A stretch of 26,065 bases of DNA from positions 92,022 to 118,086 of the forward strand of contig ML996713.1 of NCBI GenBank assembly GCA_010356995.1. The letters are read 5' to 3'. Made by a program: the position numbers and the translations under genes. The DNA comes from Trichodelitschia bisporula (lineage: Eukaryota; Ascomycota; Dothideomycetes; Phaeotrichales; Phaeotrichaceae). This document shows positions 8,146-15,303 of the stretch, one piece after another. The notes under the pieces are model-generated. The model saw only the letters and a program-made list of their open reading frames with translations. It did not search any database and had not been told where the DNA came from. Each line of letters starts with the position of its first letter. Within the stretch, counting starts at the first letter, position 1.

Positions 8146-10711
8146 TCCCGTTTTTTCTCATCCCTTTCTTCCCCACCATCATATATCCTCACAGCCCATC
8201 CCAGCATCGACATTCCACATTTAGCTCAACCCCCGTCTAGCAACGGTCCCATCTCCGCCCTTCACCAAGAAGAGCAGGAGAATACCCATCTTCACGTGCT
8301 TACGCGACGCTCGCAAATCATTGAAATCCACAGCAGCCCTCCTTCAAGCAATCAGCACCCAGGAAAACCGGTCCACGGGTCCTCCTTCATGTCACTCCCT
8401 TCTCCGCCAGCATCGCCGCCGGCGTCGCCGCTCTATTTTAGCCAGGCGTGCGGGTGACCGAGTACCTGGGAGCTGCCGGGTTGGGATGGCAATCTCGCGG
8501 GTGTGCCTGGATGCTAGGCCCAGCTGCCGGGTTGGGCTGGCGGGTGAGGCTGGTCGACTTGGCGGGCGGGTGAGCGTATATCGGCGATATTAAGTGGCGC
8601 GGCCGGGGGGGAGGTAGTAAGCGAGGCTGCGCAATGGGATTGGGAGATGCAAGGATATTGGTGCTTGGGAGGTTACATGGAGTGATGAGATCAGGTGAGG
8701 AGATTTGAGAATTTACTACGTAAGTTTGGTATGCGGGAAGATAGAGCTGTGGTCTCCTAATGTGGAAGGGTCAGGCGCGGAGGCGTCCTGACTGGTACTA
8801 AACTTTTGGATTTCCGCGTAGAGGCCTCGAAAGCGCGGAATTAAGTTTGCCGGCCGACTAGTTCTGTGATAGTAAGTGCGGGCGCTAACGTTTAACGCGA
8901 TCGGATGTCTGCGTCAACCAATCCTCGGCCTGGGGCCCCGGTGTTCAGCCTCGTCTTAGCGTCGTACGAGATCTGAGCCTCATGAGATCTGCAGCTTCAC
9001 ATTGCTAGACTACGGAGTGACGATATGACATTGTAATAATGCTTCAATTTCTTCTGTACCGCATTTTGCAAGCAACTGTATCCGTAGAATCAGTATGGCC
9101 GGGTCAGACCGGTACCTGCTCAAGGCCGCAAGGCACTAGTTCTACTACGTAGGACTAGACCCTAGCTTACCACTGCAGGCGTCCGAAAAGTCGAGACTGT
9201 GCTTGTCTACAGAATGCCCTCGTAGACAAGCGGCAATGACTTTATGGGACGCGTAAGACGAGGGTTTTGGCCAATTGACAAAATTGTAGAGGTCCCCGGT
9301 CCCAGGACCCAAGTGTCCTCCCCTCCCCTCCTCTCACTCGGATCGTGCCCACTGGCGTAAGTTGCATTTTTGGTTGCTGGCGATGAGATCTCACTATCAA
9401 AGCATTCAGGTTTCCACACGCAGGCTACAGGGACGTTCTTCTGCACTCGCACATCAGCAGCTTCCCATCCCATTTTCGAAATTTCCTACCTATTAGCCAA
9501 CCGAGACGTGTCACGGACATATCTCCCGACTCTCGACATGGCCGTAGAAAACCGCAAAATGTGTCCAAATGGATCATCTTCCCATAGAACGGCTATGGAC
9601 GAGCCATCAAGATATAGCCTGCTTCCCACACAGCAGATGAGAGCCGCTTCTACACTCAAATCGGGTGGCGCAACGTTCGTCTCAGCGGCTTTCCCTACAT
9701 CGAACAGCGGTTGGGTGGCCCCGCCAGATTTTTGCCAAACGCACCAACTCCACCGCTTTGTGCTCAGCATTGGGAGGTGATTACGCACCTCCCGCAGTGT
9801 CTCTCACTCCGTCATGAGCGTCTGGTTGGCATCCTTCACCTCGAGCTAAACGCTAATGAGGCGGTCGCGCACGATCGTAATGGACGGGGTACGTCTGCCA
9901 CAGCTCGATCGTTCTTCCTCCGATTGTGTTGAAGAGTGGGGAGCCACTCAACGTAGGATCTGACGCGTCAGTATGGCAAGCCGGGTAGTTGGACTTAACA
10001 GCTTACGAACACTACATCAACTGCGGCCGCCGGCGAAAGGGATCTCCCGTCCAAACTATGCGTATGTCAAACCGGTACGCTAGCAGATGCGAGCCCAGAG
10101 GGGTTGCGAAGCCAAATGTCGACGTTCAGCGTGATCTGAGCGAACTATGATTATGTAGGTAATCGGCTCGCATGAGTGTCTTCATACGCAAGCACGTGTC
10201 CTAAATCTCTGGAAACTGGCGTCGAGGCGGTCATCTCGACTCTCTCTCTCTCGTTAACGGATGAACAGGTCGGAATCAGCCAATGTGCCGAGTACCGTCC
10301 TTCACATTGTATGCCCCGGAGGCACGCGTTGTGACAGTGGGTGCGCTAAACGCCACAGGTGTGCGCGTCAGACTCGACGTAATGACCTGGTGCTCATTTT
10401 CCGCACGGATGAGCTGGTAGCGTCGGCCGACGATCTGTGAAGCTCCGCGAGAGAAGTTCCGTGCGCGTGCGAACCGGTAACAACATCTACCGCCGAGACA
10501 TCGTGTGGCTTCTATGCGGCGGCACTGTACGCGGCAACCACGACGACTCAGCGCAACTTCCCCCTCAGACTCCGACTCCGGACCCTTTACCGTAGTCCGC
10601 ATAACTCATTCTCAGATTCTTTCTCTCGACAACTACACTTCCCGCAACAACAACTCCCCAACGACAGCAGCATTTCTACCACACTATCATTTCTCGCTCC
10701 AGCAGCTTACG
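8146..10711. other. Long intergenic region
   Basis: About 2.5 kb with no supported gene. The frames present start from non-ATG codons or lack family features. A Ser/Pro-rich open stretch at about 8330-8457 could be an exon remnant but has no supporting signals. There is a 10-bp perfect inverted repeat at 9201-9231, several small palindromes around 8940-9160 and a CT tract at about 10239-10252. The last ~150 nt, rich in CAA and CT, look like the leader of the gene at 10712. Confidence 0.5.
9201..9231. repeat. Perfect 10-bp inverted repeat with 11-nt spacer
   Basis: GCTTGTCTAC at 9201-9210 is exactly complementary to GTAGACAAGC at 9222-9231. It could form a hairpin or be a binding site. No run of T follows, so it is not a bacterial-type terminator. 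Confidence 0.75.
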
Positions 10712-11494
10712 ATGGCGGCATTCTGGGAAAAGCCGCCGCACTTCAGGCCCTACTCCCCTTTTCCCCACGCGTACATCAACTACGATCGCACCCCCGCTCC
10801 CCAATGGAATCCTTCTGACGAGGCAATGCGCGACGCCGAGCTTGAAGACATCCCCTGCAGTGAGCAGTCGAACTCTGCGCGACAGTCACCATCCTCCGAC
10901 TCGGACATTCTGTTCGCTCATCCGCACATTCTGTTCATTCACCCATGGATGATCAAGCCGGAGAATCCTTCGGAGCGCCTCGAGAAGTGGCATCCTCCGC
11001 CTTTATCCCCGACGGTGCAAGGCGGCACTTCGTATTTCAAAGCCGATATCTGGGAGGCCATCGGTGACCTGTCGTACCCCCAGTTCCAGTTCCCGCCAAC
11101 CCATGAAAACGAGCTGACACTCGAAGAAGTGGAGTCTTTGATGGAACGCATGGAGCGTGCGAACTCTGGCCGGAAGGTCCTTGCGCAGTCTGCTGCCAGG
11201 TGAGGAAGGCATTGAGGGAAAACTGTTGACCTGTTAACGGAGAATAGTGGAACGACTGATACTCATAACGGCTTAACGGATGGCTCTTCTTCCGGCAGCC
11301 GGGTCAAACGCAAGCGGTCCGAAGAAAATCTACCCGCACAAGTTCGGGACACGGCAGGGGAACGTGCTGATGGGATCGGATGTCCCCCTTGGGGACCAGG
11401 AGGACAAGAATGGGCCGGGACGCCGCAGGGCAGCGAGTGCGATCACAACAAGAGACGCAAACGCTCCATTGTGATTACGAAATCTGCTACATGA
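10712..11494 (+). CDS. Two-exon orphan protein with basic C-terminal clusters
   Basis: Unrecognised protein of 244 aa, coding 10712-11199 joined to 11248-11494. The ATG at 10712 follows a CA/CT-rich leader. The N-terminus (M-A-A-F-W-E-K-P-P-H-F-R-P-Y) is Pro/aromatic-rich. A Ser-rich stretch follows, then a His/Pro/Trp-rich middle and an acidic amphipathic segment (E-L-T-L-E-E-V-E-S-L-M-E-R-M-E-R) near the exon boundary. Exon 2 has two basic clusters, R-V-K-R-K-R-S-E-E-N and N-K-R-R-K-R-S-I, which look like nuclear localisation signals. No signal peptide. The frame stays open for 81 codons after the splice and ends naturally, which supports the model. Possibly a nuclear protein; function unknown. 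The start M-A-x-F-x-x-P resembles the gene at 14144-14887 only weakly. Confidence 0.7.
11200..11247 (+). other. Intron of the orphan gene (48 nt)
   Basis: GTGAGG donor after CCAG, possible branch sites TTGAC and TTAAC, and an AATAG acceptor. The frame stops inside the intron if unspliced, and runs on for 81 codons if spliced. Confidence 0.75.
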
Positions 11495-12206
11495 TCTGGG
11501 CTAAACCATTTTGCAGATAGTGTTGCGACGGCTACCCGATGGACGATGGGGTTGGACACGGGAGTAAGGAGTCGTTGAATATTTTCTGTACTTGTCGACA
11601 CAGGCACCTGTTACCAAATCAGGCATGGCAAACCGCACCAACGAACAGACTTTCTTACCGGCTTACCCGAACCCCGACCCGCAAGCTCATATGCAATATG
11701 CCATGACCCAAAATGTGCGTAAACCCCCGAACGGGCCCCCGCGCCCATTGGCGGACCTGCAATCTACCCAAACACCACCACGCAATATACACCGCACAGG
11801 CCCAGGCACACATCCTCGGCCGCGGGAACACACCACCGGGTATCAATCCTCCACCATACCAGCGCACTCGCTCTCCTCCCTTCTCATTCGAACTCCTTCG
11901 CACCATGCAACGCCAACATATGCCCGCGAGACCGAGCACCCGCCATAATTAGCCCATTTCCAAGACCTGTATACCTACCGCCGGCTAACCACGACTCGTC
12001 GTCCTCGCACGAGCCCCGCGCACCGTCCTCTCCCAAAGTACCGCACAGACCGGCACCCACCCCCCCCGCCGGTCCGCCGCCGTCCCAGCGCCCAATGCAC
12101 CGCTGATAAAGGCGTACCGCACCCCAGCCTCCGGCCCAAAGCCTCGAATCCACCCACACCCCAAGCCCACGCTCGTTATCCACCACACTCGTTTCAATCC
12201 GCCAAA
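11495..12206. other. Intergenic region upstream of the second DUF4360 gene
   Basis: This 712-nt stretch is C- and A-rich on the plus strand in its second half. Open frames on both strands are compositional and mostly lack an ATG start. A weak TATA-like GATAAAGG lies near 12110, about 95 nt before the start codon at 12207. Confidence 0.5.
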
Positions 12207-12906
12207 ATGAGGCTTCTCGTCGTTCTCGCCGTCGCCGCCCCCGCGCTCGCTGCTCCCGCCCTCCTCACCGATCTCACCTCCCTCGCGGGGCTCGCTACGC
12301 TCGCCGACCTCGCCAACCTCGCCGCCCCCGCCGGCTCCAAATTAACCAACTTCGCCGCCGCGGGCACCGGCTGCCCGGCGTCAAGCGCTAACAGCACCGT
12401 CGCGCCTAACGGGGTGCTGCACGTGACGCACGACGCGCTGACCGTCGCTGTGGGACCGGAAGCAGCAGTCGCGGACGCGTACCGCGCTTGTCAGATCCTG
12501 ATTGGGCTGAGTTATCCGGCTGGGTGGCAGTATAGTGTTAAGGAGGTGGTGAGTGGGGGGAGGGTGGAGGTGGGGGAGGGGGTTGGGGGGGGGGTGAGGG
12601 GGTTGGTGTATTTTAGTGGGGAAACGGTTGAGGTGAGTCGGGCTTTGCCTCGGATCTCGAATTTCTGGACTTTTTGATGGCTGGGGCTGATACAAGTAGG
12701 CGACGTGGGATACGCCTATCCAGGGCCCGGCGAGCGGGCCGCTGGAGTCCAAGTACGAGCCGGGTGAGAAGGCGATTTGGAGCCCGTGTGGGCCGGCTGA
12801 GGCGACGGTCAATGTGAAGCCGAGTGTGCGGCTGGGGCTGGGGAGCGGCGTGGGCGGCGCGAGCTTGGAGAACACGCAGGTGCTGCTGCAGTGGAAGCAG
12901 TGCTAG
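12207..12906 (+). CDS. Secreted DUF4360 family protein, divergent paralogue
   Basis: Predicted secreted protein of 210 aa, coding 12207-12632 joined to 12700-12906. The signal peptide is M-R-L-L-V-V-L-A-V-A-A-P-A-L-A-A-P-A. After an Ala/Leu-rich insert come the family marks: G-T-G-C-P, A-C-Q-I-L-I-G-L-S-Y-P-A-G-W-Q-Y-S, then in exon 2 A-I-W-S-P-C-G and a final W-K-Q-C. All four cysteines match the paralogue at 7382-8070 and the intron lies at the equivalent place in the same phase. A Gly/Val-rich loop (V-G-E-G-V-G-G-G-V-R-G) replaces the ordinary family sequence before the intron and comes from a very G-rich stretch. The F-S-P-D-R-T-like region is altered (A-P-N-G-V-L), so this copy has diverged more. 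Extracellular; function unknown. Confidence 0.88.
12547..12600 (+). repeat. G-rich tract with G-quadruplex potential in coding strand
   Basis: Runs of three to ten G separated by one to four bases lie on the coding strand inside exon 1 of the second DUF4360 gene. They encode the Gly/Val-rich loop. Confidence 0.65.
12633..12699 (+). other. Intron of the second DUF4360 gene (67 nt)
   Basis: GTGAGT donor, CTGAT branch site at about 12687-12691 and GTAG acceptor. It is phase 0, as in the paralogue. Confidence 0.9.
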
Positions 12907-12993
12907 ACGCGCGAGGATACGGTGAATGGCAAAAAGGAGTAGATATCGCGCTGGCGTGTACATTGATAATAGACATTTCGTTCCGTCGCACGC

Positions 12994-13505
12994 CTACGTG
13001 ACCATCGGCGCCGGGCCGCCCGTTGCCTGGGGATTAGCTGCTTGATTGGGGAAAAGGGAAGGGAGCATACCATTGCCTTCATGCTATCGCACTTCTCGAG
13101 CCCAACGGCTAGATCCTGCCGCAGTCGTACAAGCAAAGGGACGTCCCCCGGCCCGCCGGTTAGGTTATTCGCCACGCCTGCATCGATTGCTTGCGAAGCC
13201 ATGAGCGCGGCGAGTGCGCGTGTTATCTGCGGGTTTATGGATGAGAGGGGGAGGAGGTTTGCGCGGAGTTGTGCGGAGGCGGTGAGGAAGGTTTGGAGGT
13301 CGGATTTGGCGGCTGTGTGGATTAAGGGGTCTGTGGCTGCGCTAGTGGTTAGGTTTTGGAGGCGGGAGAGGGCAGTTAGGGCCGCGGACTGCGTGAGGGT
13401 GAGGGAGGAGAGGGTGGAGAGGAGTTGGGTTGTTTTGGCGGAGGGGGTGGCGGTTGTGAGGGGGGTTGCGAGGACGAGGAGGATGAGGGGAATCGGCGAC
13501 CACAT
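12994..13505 (-). CDS. Small secreted helical protein
   Basis: Predicted secreted protein of 155 aa, coding 13505-13071 joined to 13026-12994. The signal peptide is M-W-S-P-I-P-L-I-L-L-V-L-A-T-P-L-T-T-A-T-P. The mature chain is Ala/Leu/Thr-rich and almost surely alpha-helical. It contains two N-L-T glycosylation sequons and the stretch D-P-L-I-H-T-A-A-K-S-D-L. The overall pattern recalls small secreted HsbA-like (hydrophobic surface binding) proteins of ascomycetes, but no motif decides it, so treat as unknown. The short last exon (A-T-G-G-P-A-P-M-V-T) depends on the intron call; without splicing the frame would run on to 12903 with a basic tail unlike a secreted protein. It converges on the DUF4360 gene, with only 87 nt between the two stops. 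Confidence 0.72.
13027..13070 (-). other. Probable intron of the small secreted protein gene (44 nt)
   Basis: Minus-strand GTATGC donor, pyrimidine-rich interior, CTAAT near the acceptor and CCAG acceptor. It is phase 0. It is short and the branch site is close to the acceptor, so less certain than the others. Confidence 0.55.
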
Positions 13506-14143
13506 GATTCTGGCGGAGATGAAGCTTTGCCAATGTATGCCATGGCTGCGTCGGCGGGATTGTGGGTTTTATGGTGTGGATTGGGGAAGGCGTTTGGTGT
13601 TGAGAGTTTTGTTTACGTAGGGCTTATGCGTTTCATGCGCGTTGCCGGGTGGTGGGTGAGACATGCAGCGCGCGGGGGGATGCTTTATGGCATGCCGCGC
13701 GGGATATGCCATTGAGGTTGTACGATGGTGGGCGTACGGCATATGCATTGGTGAGCTATTTGGGTTGCTGTTGTGCCGCGCGGTTGGTAGATTAATTGGA
13801 TCGGAGGAGGGATCGCCGGGCGGGACGGGCGAGGCGCTGTTATGCTGTGGATGTTAGCATAGGTCGTACTACGGAATTTGCAGAGTGTGGGATGGCGGCG
13901 TCTTAGGATTCGGAGGCTGCGAGCAGGCAGAGAGGCTTGAGCTTGTTGGTGCGTTAAGTCGTGGAACTCTACGATGTCGTTGTCTTCGTGGCGTGCGGGG
14001 CGCCACTCGGCGGTTCGATCTTCCGACGACAGGCCAAAGCCTCAACATCACGACCATGTCACCGCAACAGCACGGTGGTTGGTAGCGAGCCAAGCTGATC
14101 ATATCTTCTTCACTAACAGCTGCACTCAGAGCTCCCATCGGAC
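13506..14143. other. Intergenic region with promoter of the small secreted protein gene
   Basis: No supported gene. A TATA-like ATAAAA on the minus strand at 13567-13572 lies 62 nt upstream of the start codon at 13505. The rest, rich in GT and G on the plus strand, has no recognisable frame. Confidence 0.5.
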
Positions 14144-14887
14144 CTAAGAACTGCGCTCAGAGCTCCATCGAACCCAGCGCTTCCACTCAGCGCTTCCATC
14201 GGACACCCTGCGAAGCATATTCCCAACCTCGATCGGTTCCTGCACGGAGTCATGCCGTTCCCTCACGCTCGTGGCGGGCCTCACTTCCTCCTCCGGCCCG
14301 AAAGCAACCGCGGCTCTAAGCGGAGGTACTCCCAAGTTGTCGGGCGGCTTCTCGGCGGCGTTTGCTTCAAGTGAAGGCACTCCCGGGTCGTCGCGCAGCT
14401 TCTCAGAACCGTTTGCTCCTCCTTCCTCGGCCGATTCTGCTGCGCCATCCGCCCCCGTTTCCCGGATCGAATCTCTCGTGTGCTCCGCTGATAAATGAGA
14501 TGTGGAGGCTGCCTTGGTCGTGGACAAGGGACTGCCGGGGTGGTAGAAGACTCCCTGCAGCCTAGCAAGTGTCAGGTAGGGAAAAGCGTGCTGCACTCGG
14601 GCGGGTTCCGGGTCGTCAGGAACTTTCTGCGGTGTGATGGACGCCGGGCGGGGTGAAGAGATGACAAGTCTGGAGTGGTCGCAGTGAAGTGGGACCGGCG
14701 GGAGTGGATCCACTGGCTCGAGAAGCAGTCGGAGTGGTACTGTGTGAGCAACATGAATGATTCTGGAGTCTGCCGAAGCCGCAGTAGCCGACGCTGATGA
14801 ATCCGAGAATGAAGCGAAAAACGCCCCGGGCGGCGGTATGGCGGGTGCCCGGTGGTAGAGATGAGTATATGGTTTGAATTCTGCCAT
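14144..14887 (-). CDS. Orphan protein with a short internal duplication
   Basis: Unrecognised protein of 247 aa. The ATG at 14887 has a strong context (GTACCATGGC). The N-terminus is M-A-E-F-K-P-Y-T-H-L-Y-H-R-A-P. An Ala/Ser-rich stretch follows, then a Pro-rich part. Near residues 155-190 there is a duplicated unit: D-D-P-G-V-P-S-L-E-A-N-A and D-N-L-G-V-P-P-L-R-A-A, each preceded by E-K-L-R/E-K-P-P. The C-terminus is basic and Trp-rich (E-W-K-R-W-V-R-W-S-S-E-R-S-S). No signal peptide or membrane segment. It is in the same orientation as the large repeat gene upstream, 416 nt away. Function unknown. The single open frame, good start context and a TATA-like sequence make it a plausible gene. 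Confidence 0.6.
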   Translation of the reverse strand: MAEFKPYTHLYHRAPAIPPPGAFFASFSDSSASATAASADSRIIHVAHTVPLRLLLEPVDPLPPVPLHCDHSRLVISSPRPASITPQKVPDDPEPARVQHAFPYLTLARLQGVFYHPGSPLSTTKAASTSHLSAEHTRDSIRETGADGAAESAEEGGANGSEKLRDDPGVPSLEANAAEKPPDNLGVPPLRAAVAFGPEEEVRPATSVRERHDSVQEPIEVGNMLRRVSDGSAEWKRWVRWSSERSS

Positions 14888-14972
14888 GGTACGAATGCTG
14901 AGTGGGAATGGGATTTTTTTGGGGGTATGGGTGATATCATGCGGTCAGAGGCATAGGAGACGGGGGATGTGC

Positions 14973-14978
14973 ATATAT
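14973..14978 (-). promoter_or_regulatory. Possible TATA box of the 247-aa orphan
   Basis: ATATAT on the minus strand (GGATATATGC) about 86 nt upstream of the start codon at 14887. The motif is AT-rich but not a perfect TATAAA. Confidence 0.35.
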
Positions 14979-15303
14979 CCTTCGGTTTTGAGGAGGGTGG
15001 GAGAAGGTAGGTCCTCCGTCTTCGTCATGGCAGTGCCACTGCATGCTCGCTGTCACTTCCCATATTAATGGGCATACCGAAGCTGCGGAGTTGGTTATAT
15101 GTGCAGGAGCGGTATTGTGGTCTGAAGCTTCCGCTTGTGTAGGATTTAGAGAACGCAGTAACGGTACGTGGGTCCTCACCTGGACAGAATTTACTGACAG
15201 TCACAAGTATGTAGTCATTCCGGGGTGGTACAGATTGCGATTTCAGAAATGCTTCAAAGACGCACATGAATACATCAGCATCTGACATCCCCTGGCTCTT
15301 CCA
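14979..15303. other. Intergenic region
   Basis: This stretch lies between the promoter of the 247-aa orphan and the stop of the zinc-finger repeat frame. No supported gene is seen on either strand. Confidence 0.5.

Noticed and set aside
8128-8457. Ser/Pro-rich plus-strand frame after the first DUF4360 gene
   Set aside because: It starts at a GTG inside the promoter of the minus-strand gene, with no ATG near the beginning and no splice signals found.
9370-9788. Open frames on both strands of the long intergenic region
   Set aside because: The plus frame starts at a non-ATG codon; neither product shows known motifs, and the overlapping opposite frame suggests chance.
11592-11948. Pro-rich 118-codon plus-strand frame before the second DUF4360 gene
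   Set aside because: It begins at a TTG, has no recognisable domain, and the region is C-rich, so the lack of stops is compositional.
12130-12160. TCGAATCC as a tRNA T-loop
   Set aside because: No matching acceptor, D or anticodon stems around it; part of a C-rich upstream region.
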